Notes: generated by a model not told the origin, from the letters alone. Shown: positions 7,854 through 16,551, counted from the first letter of the stretch. The stretch: DNA of 64,000 nucleotides from Clostridiales bacterium (GCA_029907205.1 JARYMI010000007.1:1-64000), one strand, 5' to 3'. Numbers and translations are program-made.

Positions 7854-8989
7854 TATGCAGCGAGCTTATGGTATTCGTCTAACATGGCCATGAAGTTCTC
7901 GTAGCGGCTCCCGACAGCCACGCTGTGGCTAGTGCCTAAGATAAACCGGCCGCCCGGTTTGGCGCAGGCCATGGCCCGTCGAACGTCTCTTCGGACGTCC
8001 TCGGCTGTTCCGCTTATGAGGTTCTCCAGGGATACGCCTCCCCAGAGGGTGATTTTTTCGCCGTATTTCTTTTTGATAGCGGAAATGTCCATGTCTGCTG
8101 AAGCTTGGATCGATTGGAAGGCATCGAACCCGATGGCGATGAAAAAATCAAAGTAGGAATTGACGTTGCCGCAACTGTGGAGGAAGACTTTTTTCCCATG
8201 TTTATCCTTGAGGTTTTTTACCCTGACCCGGTTTGCCTCGAAGAAGAGATCCTTGAACATGTCCGGGTTGAGGAATGGGCCAGTCTTGTGGCCAAAGTCA
8301 TGGGAAACGAGCACGGCGTCAGCCTCAGGATGGACCAGAACCTCATCGGCCAGGTTCTGCTCGCTGACAAGATAATTCGTGGCAGCGCGCACGAGCTCCG
8401 GGCTCTGGAGGATGGCCAGCGAGCCCTTTTCCAGGCCGCCCAAAAAGACGATTCCCGGTATGTTGCCCGAAGGTCCACAGATGAATTTCTCCCACTTGAA
8501 CTCCTTGATGACGGCGTCGAGGATTTCAAAGGAGCGCGGGTCAAGCTCGGGCCGCGGCGGCTCTTTCTTGAATTCCTCGAGCGAATACCGGCGGGCCTCC
8601 TCGACCGGGTCCTTGACGCAGGTGATATCTTCGGTCAGCGGCGAATACTTGAAGACGCGGCCGTATTTGTCTTCCCATGTTGTGCCGTCGATTTTTCGTG
8701 GCGGCCGGTCGTCTGTCTCCGGCGGGATCTCCCAGGTGGCCATCGGAAAAGTCACGATGTCAAGCTCGAGCCGGCGGTGGAGCTCGATGTGGCCCTCGAG
8801 GTAGCTCTGGGCCACCTCTTCGTGCCGGCCTTCCCAGAAGGCGATCCTGGACCTGGCCTTGGCCCGGAAGAATGTCTTGTGGCCGATGATTTTTTCCACA
8901 GTGTCGAAATCCACGGCGAACTCGCCCCACGGAACGCGGTCCGGAATGCAACCCTCAAGGGTAGTCAGGACGCGCTCTTTGGAAGTCAT
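7850..8989 (-). CDS. Uroporphyrinogen decarboxylase-like (URO-D superfamily) protein
   Basis: This 379-residue protein belongs to the URO-D/MtaA/CmuA superfamily: N-terminal MTSKERVLTTLEGCIPDRVP, a central barrel, KVFLHSCGNV and the C-terminal KPGGRFILGTSHSVA. True HemE is about 340-360 residues and has a different N-terminal substrate motif, so haem synthesis is unlikely. Relatives include methyltransferases with corrinoid partners and many proteins of unknown role near glycoside genes. HSCGN may hold metal-binding residues by analogy with MtaA. It overlaps both neighbours by 4 bp. A paralogue is at 14408. Confidence 0.85.
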   Translation of the reverse strand: MTSKERVLTTLEGCIPDRVPWGEFAVDFDTVEKIIGHKTFFRAKARSRIAFWEGRHEEVAQSYLEGHIELHRRLELDIVTFPMATWEIPPETDDRPPRKIDGTTWEDKYGRVFKYSPLTEDITCVKDPVEEARRYSLEEFKKEPPRPELDPRSFEILDAVIKEFKWEKFICGPSGNIPGIVFLGGLEKGSLAILQSPELVRAATNYLVSEQNLADEVLVHPEADAVLVSHDFGHKTGPFLNPDMFKDLFFEANRVRVKNLKDKHGKKVFLHSCGNVNSYFDFFIAIGFDAFQSIQASADMDISAIKKKYGEKITLWGGVSLENLISGTAEDVRRDVRRAMACAKPGGRFILGTSHSVAVGSRYENFMAMLDEYHKLAAY

Positions 8990-11490
8990 CGCTCCCTTCG
9001 GAGAGGCCTCTCCAAGAGGTCGATTTCCTTGAATTGCGCCGACTTCGGGCTAAATTGGAGTGTTTTTATCTCAAACGGAGATAGGCTTACCGTCTTTTTG
9101 GCAGAGGCCCAGGGTAGAGAGACGGTCGTCGTCCGCTTCTTTCCCGTGGGTTCGAAAAGGCGGATGATGAGGTCTGGCCCTGTCTCGGCTTTTTTGAGGG
9201 CTGAGACCTGAATCGCGCTGTCGCTGATGAGGATAAAAGCCTTCACCCTGCGGCCGCGGCCCGGCGGGGAGAAAACAAGGACAAAAGGCTTTTCGTTATG
9301 AAACAAAGCTTCCCGGTCAACAGAACTCAGGCGGAATGCCCGTTTCCCTCCGTTCAGCCAGAACCGGAAAAGCCTCTCGCCCTGGTCGATGCGCGGGATA
9401 TACCGGTCCTGGCTGACCATCGGGCCCGAGAGGACCGGGTCGGCGGAGTAAGCCGGAGAGCGGAGGAGAGAAAGGCGTGCCTCGCCGTTTAGAAAATCCG
9501 ACCCGTAGATGCCTTCGTTGATGCAAGTCAGAGCCAGGTCATCTTCGCGAGAGACAACAGCCGTCCATTTCTGGGAGACGACTTCGTTGCCGTCTCGGGG
9601 CAACTCGGCCACGCCAAAAGCTGTCTGCCCGAGGTAATAGGCACTCTTGAGCAACGTCGGCAGGGAAAGCTTGAGCATCCTGTCCTTCTCAAGCCAGTGG
9701 ACGCGCGTTTCGACTTCTATTTCCGTGCCTTTTTTGGGAAGCTTGTATCTCTGGAAGATAAACGAATTCCCGTAGCTGAAAACGGCCTCGACGATTGTCC
9801 TTACAGGGCCATCCTCGACGACGCGCACCGGCAGGGAAGGCCTCGCTGTTATGCCAGAGACGCGGCTTCCTTCTTCCGATGAGGCGAGCTCGAACGAGCC
9901 TTCAAGGTCGCGGAAACTCCTCAGCGTCATTCCCCAGGGGTCGGAGTTGTCGTGCATGACAAGAGGCCGGAGAGACTGCTCAGCGAGAAAATCAACGCCG
10001 TTTGCCCGGTAGCGGTCAACAAGGCCGGTCCTGGCGTTAATGATAATTTCCAGTTCCTCTGTCTCAAAGTAGATTTTACCGTCCTTTTCTTTGACCTCGG
10101 CAGAGGGCCTTGAGGAGCGTCTTTCCAGCCTGCAGGTGAAGCGGTTCATCCGAGCTGGCTCGAGCCTGGCCGCAAAGACGACTTTTTTTCTCCATTCGAG
10201 GTTGAGGTTGCTGGCCTCTTTTTCCGGCTGAACGGGGAGCAACCTTCTTCTTTCATCGCTGATGTGGGGCGCGAGATAGCCGCCGCCAAAGTTGATTTCG
10301 TAGGGCTGGAATTCAGCCTCAACAAGGCATTCGTAAGGGAAAGGATGGGGGTTGTAGACCAGGATTGGAAACTCGCCTTCTTGGGCCGCTCGCAGGCCTC
10401 CTGCCAGGGCAAAAAACGCCCTAGCCTTGATGCGGGACAGAATCTCGAGACCGTGCCCGATGCGCCGTAGAGACGACTCCTCGGCAACAGGGATTGAGGA
10501 GCCTGGCAGGATGTCGTGGAATTGGGTGAAGGCAAGGTCGCGCCCGGCTTCTTCAAGCTCTGCCTGCGGATAAGGCATTAAGCCCTGGAAGTGGGCCGCT
10601 GCAGCCATTTTTTCTGCCACTAAAAGGTCGTTTTCGAGGCGGCGGTGGCCCTGCTTAATCCTGGCCATGGTCGTGTAACAGCCCACGGCCCAGGGATTCA
10701 GGTCCCCGGCATGGCGCGGCAGGGAACCGCGTTTGCGGCGCAGGTCTTTAAAATAGGCTTCGGGCGTGGAGTGAAGAATGAGGACATCCTTCCTTTCGTC
10801 CATGAGCCGGCGGAGCTCGGCGAGGTCTTGACGCGTGGGTCCGCCTCCGTGATTTCCCACTCCCCAGAGGAGAAGGCTCGGATTTCGGCCGGGGTTGGCC
10901 GCGAACCAGTCCAGGAGTTTTTTCGCGGCGGCGCCGGCGGGCGAATTATAGTGGGCGGAAACGCGGCTGGCCATGACCTCCGAGCCGTCGAACCCGACCC
11001 AGACAAAATCGTCAGCGGGAAGCGGTTGCTCGTTCTGGCCCGGCCGGCAGAAAATGTATGAGTCGAACCCTGATTTGGCAAGAATTTGCACCAGGCCGCG
11101 GCTATGGCCGAAAGGGTCGAGGTTAGAAGCGGTTGTGATGTTGACGGCGAATTTTTTCTTGAAATAGCGTTTGCCCAAGAGAATCTGGCGGATAAAAGAC
11201 TCGCCGCTCGGCATGTTGCAGTCGGGCTGGAGGAACCAGCCGCCCATGATGTGCCACTTCCCGGCTTTGACCAGGCGTTGGATGCGGCGAAAGAGCCCCG
11301 GCTCATGCTCCTCGACCCAGCGGTAGAGGATGGCCTCGTTGTGGTTGAAGACAAAGCCCTCGAATTCCTCACACAGGATGGCCGCGGTCCTGAAGGTCGA
11401 GAGCGCTTCAGCGGCGCCCTCTTCCCAATCCCAGAGCCAGACAGGGTCGAGATGGGCGTTGGCGACAAGATGGATTTTTGGGCGCGGCAT
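8986..11490 (-). CDS. Glycoside hydrolase family 38 alpha-mannosidase-like enzyme
   Basis: This 834-residue protein starts with the GH38 zinc site (NAHLDPVWLWDW, His13 and Asp15). The catalytic Asp is in SNLDPFGHS, and a third motif appears as FTQFHDILPGSSI. The rest fits the middle helical domain and C-terminal beta domains. Family members hydrolyse alpha-mannosides by a retaining mechanism. No signal peptide is seen, so it is probably cytoplasmic and acts on imported oligosaccharides. A good ribosome site (GGAGGAG, 8 nt before ATG) and a promoter at 11514-11543 precede it. It heads the operon with the UroD-like and Gfo/Idh genes. Confidence 0.93.
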   Translation of the reverse strand: MPRPKIHLVANAHLDPVWLWDWEEGAAEALSTFRTAAILCEEFEGFVFNHNEAILYRWVEEHEPGLFRRIQRLVKAGKWHIMGGWFLQPDCNMPSGESFIRQILLGKRYFKKKFAVNITTASNLDPFGHSRGLVQILAKSGFDSYIFCRPGQNEQPLPADDFVWVGFDGSEVMASRVSAHYNSPAGAAAKKLLDWFAANPGRNPSLLLWGVGNHGGGPTRQDLAELRRLMDERKDVLILHSTPEAYFKDLRRKRGSLPRHAGDLNPWAVGCYTTMARIKQGHRRLENDLLVAEKMAAAAHFQGLMPYPQAELEEAGRDLAFTQFHDILPGSSIPVAEESSLRRIGHGLEILSRIKARAFFALAGGLRAAQEGEFPILVYNPHPFPYECLVEAEFQPYEINFGGGYLAPHISDERRRLLPVQPEKEASNLNLEWRKKVVFAARLEPARMNRFTCRLERRSSRPSAEVKEKDGKIYFETEELEIIINARTGLVDRYRANGVDFLAEQSLRPLVMHDNSDPWGMTLRSFRDLEGSFELASSEEGSRVSGITARPSLPVRVVEDGPVRTIVEAVFSYGNSFIFQRYKLPKKGTEIEVETRVHWLEKDRMLKLSLPTLLKSAYYLGQTAFGVAELPRDGNEVVSQKWTAVVSREDDLALTCINEGIYGSDFLNGEARLSLLRSPAYSADPVLSGPMVSQDRYIPRIDQGERLFRFWLNGGKRAFRLSSVDREALFHNEKPFVLVFSPPGRGRRVKAFILISDSAIQVSALKKAETGPDLIIRLFEPTGKKRTTTVSLPWASAKKTVSLSPFEIKTLQFSPKSAQFKEIDLLERPLRRER

Positions 11491-11492
11491 GC

Positions 11493-11543
11493 TTGTTTCT
11501 CCTCCGGGTTACCATTATAATCCTTCGTTCAGACTGCCTTCAA
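11493..11543. promoter_or_regulatory. Overlapping divergent promoters
   Basis: On the plus strand TTGTTT (493-498), a 17-nt spacer and TATAAT (516-521) face the UPF0316 gene. On the minus strand TTGAAG (538-543), an 18-nt spacer and TATAAT (514-519) face the GH38 operon. The two -10 boxes overlap because ATTATAAT reads on both strands. RNA polymerase could therefore bind in only one direction at a time. Confidence 0.6.
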
Positions 11544-11568
11544 TCGATTTTCAACTGGAGATTGAGAG

Positions 11569-12123
11569 ATGGACCTTACGCCAATTCTTGAATCCAACCT
11601 TTTCACTTGGGTGATTTTGCCCGCCTTGATTTTTACGGCTCGCGTCCTCGACGTGACGCTCGGCACGATCCGGATCGTTTTCATCTCCCGGGGGAAAAAG
11701 TTTCTGGCGCCCGTCTTCGGGTTCTTTGAAGTGCTCATCTGGCTGCTCGCCATCGGCCAGATCATGAAAAACCTGACCAATGTCTTCTGCTACCTGGCTT
11801 ATGCGGGGGGCTTTGCCACCGGCAATTTTGTCGGGCTTTACCTCGAGGAGAAACTGGCCATGGGCAAGTTGGTCTTGCGCCTGATCACGAACAAGGACGC
11901 ATCCCAGCTCGTCGAGTTCTTGAGGCGGGAAGGGTACGGCGTGACCAGTGTCGATGCCAGGGGAATATCCGGGAAAGTCAACATCCTTTTCATGATTATC
12001 AAACGGAGCGAGCTGGCCACCGTTGTCAGGATTATCCACGGGTTTCATCCCCGGGCGTTTTATTCCGTGGAGGATGTCCGGCACGTCAGCCGGGGAATTT
12101 TTCCTGCGAAGAACCAGGCTTAG
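11569..12123 (+). CDS. UPF0316 / DUF2179 membrane protein
   Basis: This 184-residue protein has three N-terminal membrane helices, with the conserved TARVLDVTLGTIRIVFISRG turn. A C-terminal soluble DUF2179 domain follows (LVLRLITNKDASQLVEFLRR, then VTSVDARGISGKVNILFMII). The family function is unknown. The soluble domain resembles small ligand-sensing folds (inference). GGAGATT lies at ribosome-site distance before the ATG. It is transcribed away from the GH38 operon. Confidence 0.88.
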   Translation: MDLTPILESNLFTWVILPALIFTARVLDVTLGTIRIVFISRGKKFLAPVFGFFEVLIWLLAIGQIMKNLTNVFCYLAYAGGFATGNFVGLYLEEKLAMGKLVLRLITNKDASQLVEFLRREGYGVTSVDARGISGKVNILFMIIKRSELATVVRIIHGFHPRAFYSVEDVRHVSRGIFPAKNQA

Positions 12124-12204
12124 AAAGGGGAGGGGGGAGTTATTTGGCCGTAAAAAGAAGGACTCTCGGTCTCATCCGCCGCATGTGAACCCGGGGCGGA
12201 GGTC

Positions 12205-12459
12205 TCACATCTTGCTCGAGGCGGCAGCAGCGACATTGGAGCTTTCTTCTTCGTCTTCCAGCTCGCTTTCGACGCCCAGCAATTTTGCTGTTCCTTCGTA
12301 AATCATCCGGTAGGACTTCTTGGATTCCTGGAGCTCGGCCAGTTTTTCTCTGACTTTCTGGAGCTCCTTCTCGATCAGGGCGTCAACGCCCTCGAGCTGT
12401 CTTTTCGCTTCCTGCATGGTCTTTTTGTAGAGTTCCTCTTGCTCCTTGCTTAGGGGCAT
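12205..12459 (-). CDS. Small coiled-coil protein of unknown function
   Basis: This 84-residue charged protein has heptad-like spacing through most of its length (KQLEGVDALIEKELQKVREK, then LAELQESKKS). The tail is acidic and then Ala/Ser-rich. No family is recognised. It starts 4 bp after the stop of the receiver-TonB fusion gene on the same strand, so the two are probably one transcription unit. It might be a partner of the cytoplasmic part of that protein (inference only). Confidence 0.6.
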   Translation of the reverse strand: MPLSKEQEELYKKTMQEAKRQLEGVDALIEKELQKVREKLAELQESKKSYRMIYEGTAKLLGVESELEDEEESSNVAAAASSKM

Positions 12460-12463
12460 TCTC

Positions 12464-14221
12464 TCACTCCTTTGACGGGGATTGATTTAACTTGAAAACA
12501 ATTTCGATAGGCTTCCAGACTTTGACGTTAACGCCGTCTTTCCTGGCCGGTCTGAACACCCATTGCTTGACGGCGTTTTCAGCCGCCCGCTCGAACCCGT
12601 AGTCGCCCGAAGCGGCTCTAAGGATCTCAGTCCTAACCACTTGGCCCGTTTCAGAAATCAGGGCGTTGACAGTGACCTTTCCTTCCATGCCCATGTTCAG
12701 GGCGACCGGAGGATATTTGGGCGTGACGCGTTTCACCAGAACGGGCGGGACATGAACTTCTGCGAGCGGGATGAGGGAGCCCGGCTCGACGGGTTTTGGA
12801 GTCGGCTGAGGCTGAGAATTTTCTGGACCTGCCTCTGGCTGAGCGTGAGTCTCTTCGCTCTTTGTCGGCGGAGCCTCGGCTGTGGCTTCGACGTCAACAT
12901 GAATTTGGGCAGGCATGATCTCCGCCGGCAGCACCGGCCTGATGAAATCAACATTCTCTGACCTTTCCTCTTCGGCCTGTTTGGCCGGAGCTTTTTTGAG
13001 CGCTGGCCTGAGCTCCGCTTCCTGCTTGGTTTCGGCGGCGGGGATTTCCTGCTGGCGCAGGGAAAATTCAGCCGGCAACGATGGCGTGAGCGAGGAGACC
13101 ATTTGAGTCTCCGGCTTGGCCGCCTTTTTCGATTTGAGGACGATAAGCGTCACGCTGCTGGCGATGACGATGACGGCAGCCAGCGCTCCGACAGCAACCA
13201 GAGTCACCTTGTTTTTTCGAGGCTCAGCGTATTCATCGAACAGGGCTTTCTTGCTCTCAGCCGATGGCTCTTTTTCGACGGGGGGCTTTTTACCGCCGTC
13301 GCGAGGACTTTTGTCCAGGTCGAAGGGGATTTTTTCGATTTCGATGAGCGTCTCATCGATGCCGAAAGGCACTGTCTCTGTGTCAAAAACTGTTGACGAT
13401 TTCAAGGGAATTTTGTTGACTGAGCTCATTTCGGCAGGGATGCTTTTCCTGATCTCTCGGGCGACGGGGACTATCGGCTCGTCTTTCCAGGCGTCGGGTT
13501 TGGGCGCTGGAGCCGGAGCCGGGGCAATTCTGGGCTGTGGCTTCGCCGCGGCTGGCTTTTTCTTTGTTTCCTCGAGCCCGAGACCGCCGATGGCCCCTTT
13601 GAGCATGGCTTCGACCTCTGATTCGACATTTTGCCTTGGCTCTTCGCTTTCTTTTGTCACCTTTTTCCGCGTCGGGCTAACAAGGCCGGAGACGGCTTGC
13701 TGGAGTTCTTTTTCGATATCGTCAAACCCCTGGCTCATTCTTGTCTCTTTCGGTGTCAATTTCTGGGCCAGGACCTCGCGGGGCGCGGGAGTGGGCGCCG
13801 GCCTTGAACGCCGCTCGTCGACAACGGGTTCGGCCGGAGCGTTTTTTGTTTCGACGAGAAGCTCGAGCATCTTTGACCTGAGCTCGTCCTTGTTCCAGGG
13901 CTTGGTGAAGAAGGCCGATGCTCCGTAAACCTGGAGAGCCTCGAGCCGGCAGGACGGTTCCCGGTAAATTCCGGTGACCACGATGATGGGAGTTTTTTTG
14001 ACCGGATCCTGGCTTATTTTCTTGCAGAGCTCAAACCCATGGAGTTTCGGCAGCATGGGCTCGATGATGACCAGGTCAAAATCGCCGGTTTTGAACTTCT
14101 CATAACCGGAGAGTCCGTCTGTTGCCGTGACGGCCCTGAAGCCCTCTTCGTTGACGATGTTTGAGAGCGAAATAAGGGATTCCTCGTCAAAGTCAACGAT
14201 CAGTATCTTTTTGTCTCTCAT
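12464..14221 (-). CDS. Response-regulator receiver domain fused to a TonB-type C-terminal domain
   Basis: This 585-residue protein is a membrane-spanning fusion. Residues 1-120 form a CheY-like receiver: acidic pair Asp10 and Asp12, Thr83, Lys107. The usual phospho-acceptor Asp is Glu54 (DLVIIEPMLP). Residues 125-337 are a Pro/Ala/Lys/Glu-rich linker. One membrane helix spans 338-362. A second Pro/Glu-rich linker leads to a TonB C-terminal domain (about 500-580: VTPKYPPVALNMGMEGKVTV, AVKQWVFRPAR). By topology the receiver is cytoplasmic and the TonB domain periplasmic. A Glu there can mimic constant phosphorylation. Whether it energises transport or only signals is open; a regular tonB-exbB-exbD set exists at 44780-46779. 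Confidence 0.88.
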   Translation of the reverse strand: MRDKKILIVDFDEESLISLSNIVNEEGFRAVTATDGLSGYEKFKTGDFDLVIIEPMLPKLHGFELCKKISQDPVKKTPIIVVTGIYREPSCRLEALQVYGASAFFTKPWNKDELRSKMLELLVETKNAPAEPVVDERRSRPAPTPAPREVLAQKLTPKETRMSQGFDDIEKELQQAVSGLVSPTRKKVTKESEEPRQNVESEVEAMLKGAIGGLGLEETKKKPAAAKPQPRIAPAPAPAPKPDAWKDEPIVPVAREIRKSIPAEMSSVNKIPLKSSTVFDTETVPFGIDETLIEIEKIPFDLDKSPRDGGKKPPVEKEPSAESKKALFDEYAEPRKNKVTLVAVGALAAVIVIASSVTLIVLKSKKAAKPETQMVSSLTPSLPAEFSLRQQEIPAAETKQEAELRPALKKAPAKQAEEERSENVDFIRPVLPAEIMPAQIHVDVEATAEAPPTKSEETHAQPEAGPENSQPQPTPKPVEPGSLIPLAEVHVPPVLVKRVTPKYPPVALNMGMEGKVTVNALISETGQVVRTEILRAASGDYGFERAAENAVKQWVFRPARKDGVNVKVWKPIEIVFKLNQSPSKE

Positions 14222-14294
14222 CAGTTTCTCAAGGTCTCGGTTTTTCTTCCTTCAGGCCGAACCTGACATAGAGCAGATGCTGCAGCCGATGTCC

Positions 14295-14325
14295 ATTGTA
14301 TTTCATCAGGGAAACAGGGGGTCAA
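14295..14325 (-). promoter_or_regulatory. Possible promoter of the receiver-TonB gene
   Basis: On the minus strand TTGACC (320-325) and TACAAT (295-300) are separated by 19 nt, upstream of the start at 14221. The spacer is longer than the optimum and the leader would be about 70 nt, so this is tentative. Confidence 0.35.
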
Positions 14326-14369
14326 TCACCTTTTGGGGTGATTTTGAGGATGAATTTCCTTCCCCTTTC

Positions 14370-14398
14370 TTGACAATGTCCTCTTGCGCGCCTATGTT
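14370..14398 (+). promoter_or_regulatory. Promoter of the second UroD-like gene
   Basis: TTGACA (370-375), a 17-nt spacer and TATGTT (393-398) precede the ATG at 14408. Transcription starting about 7 nt after the -10 box would leave only a few bases before the start codon. This makes the ATG inside the promoter at 14384 unlikely as a start. Confidence 0.6.
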
Positions 14399-14407
14399 CA
14401 AAGAAGC

Positions 14408-15541
14408 ATGACCTCAAAGGAGAGAGTGCGGCGGGCGATGGACGGGGAAAGGCCTGATCGCGTCCCGCTGATGTGCCAGATGAGCTTCGGGCACATGCTC
14501 CTCCAGGCCGGGCTTGAGCCAGCGGCCCTGTGGAACTCGGCCGAGGTTTTTGCCGAGGGGCTGCTCCGGCTTCGCCAGAGGTACGGTTTTGACGGCATCC
14601 TTGTCAGCCTTCACGGCCATTCTCCTGACTGGGAGAACGGCGTTAGCCGCATAGAAAAAGACCTGGACAAGCAGGTCATCCACTGGAAAAACGGCGACCG
14701 GACGGTTTTCCCTTGCGATGACCTGCCCATCCACTATCCGGCCAGCCGCCGCCGTCTGCCTGTCCTTTCCGAGATCGACCCGGCTTCAATCCCCGATGAA
14801 ATACCGTTTATTCCTGTCTCCCAGAACCTCGAGTTTCCCATCGATCCCGGCCACAGGTTCGACATCTTCGAGATCATGATGAAAAAGGCCGGAGAGGAGT
14901 TTTCCATTCATGGAGAGGTGACCTCGCCCTTTGATTATTTCCTCAACCTTTTTGGGTTCAGAGAAGCGCTCATCGGGCTCATCGATGACCCGCCGAAAGC
15001 AAAGGAAATCATCGGCCGCTACGCCGAGGCGGTTACCCGGCTTGCTGTTCGCATCGCCGGTCAGGGCGTTGACGCCATCAAAGTCTCCTCTCCGTATGCG
15101 GGAGCAGGTTTCATCTCTCCTCTTTTTTATCAGGAGTTTGTTGCTCCCTTCGAAGGCCAGATTGCCAGCGCCGTGCGCCGCCGGGGCCTGCCCGTCTACA
15201 TTCACACGTGCGGCGCCATCAACGACCGGCTGGAGCTGATGGCCGCGGCCGGGTTTTCCGGGATCGAATGCCTCGACCCGCCGCCGCTCGGAAACGTCGA
15301 GCTCGACGAGGCCAAAAAACGCGTCGGGGAGCGCGTCTTCATCAAAGGCAATATCGACCCGGTCAATGTCCTCCTCTTAGCGAGCCGGGAGTCGGTTCGC
15401 GAGGACGCTCGCTGGCGGCTTGAGGTTGGGAAGCCGGGCGGCCGATTCATTCTGAGCACGGCCTGCTCCATTGCCCCGCACACTCCGAGGGAGAACGTCG
15501 AGGTCTTGAGCGAGGTCATCGAGCGGGAAGGGTCCTATTAA
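14408..15541 (+). CDS. Second uroporphyrinogen decarboxylase-like protein
   Basis: This 377-residue URO-D superfamily protein is a paralogue of the one at 7850-8989. It opens with MTSKERVRRAMDGERPDRVP and ends with KPGGRFILSTACSIAPHTP. The barrel motif YIHTCGAINDRLELM corresponds to HSCGN in the paralogue. As there, HemE activity is doubtful and a carbohydrate or methyl-transfer role is inferred from context. The start at 14408 matches the paralogue N-terminus and lies just downstream of a promoter. It is followed by a large hairpin element and then by the radical SAM gene. Confidence 0.85.
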   Translation: MTSKERVRRAMDGERPDRVPLMCQMSFGHMLLQAGLEPAALWNSAEVFAEGLLRLRQRYGFDGILVSLHGHSPDWENGVSRIEKDLDKQVIHWKNGDRTVFPCDDLPIHYPASRRRLPVLSEIDPASIPDEIPFIPVSQNLEFPIDPGHRFDIFEIMMKKAGEEFSIHGEVTSPFDYFLNLFGFREALIGLIDDPPKAKEIIGRYAEAVTRLAVRIAGQGVDAIKVSSPYAGAGFISPLFYQEFVAPFEGQIASAVRRRGLPVYIHTCGAINDRLELMAAAGFSGIECLDPPPLGNVELDEAKKRVGERVFIKGNIDPVNVLLLASRESVREDARWRLEVGKPGGRFILSTACSIAPHTPRENVEVLSEVIEREGSY

Positions 15542-15550
15542 CGGCCATGG

Positions 15551-15723
15551 AAGTATCTCTTTACATTATGAGGGGGCGCAGGAGGCTCCCCTGAAGCCCC
15601 CGTAGCTGAGGGGGGACCCGTCGGCTTCTCCCACGGGGGGAACCGACGGGACTGGTTCCCCGGGGTGCGGGGGCCAAAGGGGAGCTTCCTGCGCCAAATT
15701 GAGTCACATAAACGGAGATGCTT
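15551..15723. repeat. Large GC-rich hairpin element, copy 1
   Basis: A long imperfect inverted repeat runs from AAGTATCTC (551-559) to its partner GAGATGCTT (715-723). Inside it is a strong stem (GGCGCAGGAGGCTCCCC with AGGGGAGCTTCCTGCGCC) and inner arms CCCGTCGG/CCGACGGG. A core of about 86 bp is over 95 % identical to the copy at 58261-58430. No reading frame is present. It could be a non-autonomous mobile element or encode a structured RNA. Confidence 0.85.
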
Positions 15724-15787
15724 AGGTCGCCGATTGCCGCGCTTGTCCGGGCCGGAATTATGATAAAATGGCTATGAAGGCGAACCT

Positions 15788-16543
15788 GTGGTGCGCGTTA
15801 CCGAGGTCATAGCGAAAAGCATCCTGAACAAATCCAAGATCTTCGACTACTGCGTGAACGCGTACACCGGCTGCCAGGTGAACTGCCGCTACTGCTACGC
15901 CCGGCTTTTCATGAGGCGATACTCAGGCCACACAGAGCCCTGGGGCGCCTTCGTTGACGTTAAGGTCAACGCCCCCGAGCTTCTCCGGAAGCAGCTCGTC
16001 AAAGCAAAGCGGGGGACAGTCTGGGTGTCTTCCGTGTGTGACCCGTACCAGCCTCTCGAAGCTTCTTTCAAACTCACACGGCAGTGCTTGGCCGAGCTCG
16101 CTGCCAGCAAGTTTCCGGTGAACATCCAGACCAAGTCCACGCTCGTCCTCCGAGACCTCGACATTATTGAAGAATTCGACGATATCGAGGTCGGGATGAC
16201 GATCACGACCGACGATGAGCGGCTGGCCAGAATCTTCGAGCCGGGCGCTCCTTCGGTTGCAGCGAGGATCGAAGCCCTCGGCACGATCCGTTCGCGCGGC
16301 ATCAGGACGTTTGCCTTCATCGGGCCGATCCTTCCCGGCAATCCTTCAAAGCTCATCCCCGCGCTTGAAGGGAAAGTTGACAGGATTCTCATCGACCGGA
16401 TGAATTACCTGCCGACAATCGCGGGCTTTTACCGCCGGCTGGGGATCGATGCGGCGATGACGGAGAGATTTTTCCGTGAACAGGCCCAGAGTCTGGCGCG
16501 CCGGGCAGCCGAGCGCGACTTGGCGTGCGAAATCCTTTTTTAG
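15788..16543 (+). CDS. Radical SAM protein of the SPL/Rv2578c type
   Basis: This 251-residue protein has the cluster motif CQVNCRYC (Cys-x3-Cys-x2-Cys) within NAYTGCQVNCRYCYARLFM. That arrangement is found in small proteins related to spore photoproduct lyase. The conserved VSSVCDPYQPLE and LVLRDLDIIEE segments also fit. The reaction is not known. The start is taken as GTG at 15788; the next GTG is equally possible, and no clear ribosome site is seen. The ROK gene follows 8 bp after the stop, so they are probably co-transcribed. Confidence 0.85.
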   Translation: MVRVTEVIAKSILNKSKIFDYCVNAYTGCQVNCRYCYARLFMRRYSGHTEPWGAFVDVKVNAPELLRKQLVKAKRGTVWVSSVCDPYQPLEASFKLTRQCLAELAASKFPVNIQTKSTLVLRDLDIIEEFDDIEVGMTITTDDERLARIFEPGAPSVAARIEALGTIRSRGIRTFAFIGPILPGNPSKLIPALEGKVDRILIDRMNYLPTIAGFYRRLGIDAAMTERFFREQAQSLARRAAERDLACEILF

Positions 16544-16551
16544 GAAGACTG

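Noticed and set aside
8105-9211. Long open frame (368 codons) on the plus strand opposite the UroD-like gene
   Set aside because: It is antisense to a gene with clear family motifs, its residues follow the codon bias of the opposite strand, and no domain is recognisable.
15551-15723. Hairpin element as a simple intrinsic terminator
   Set aside because: There is no U-tract, it is far longer than a terminator, and a distant copy shares the core sequence rather than only the structure.
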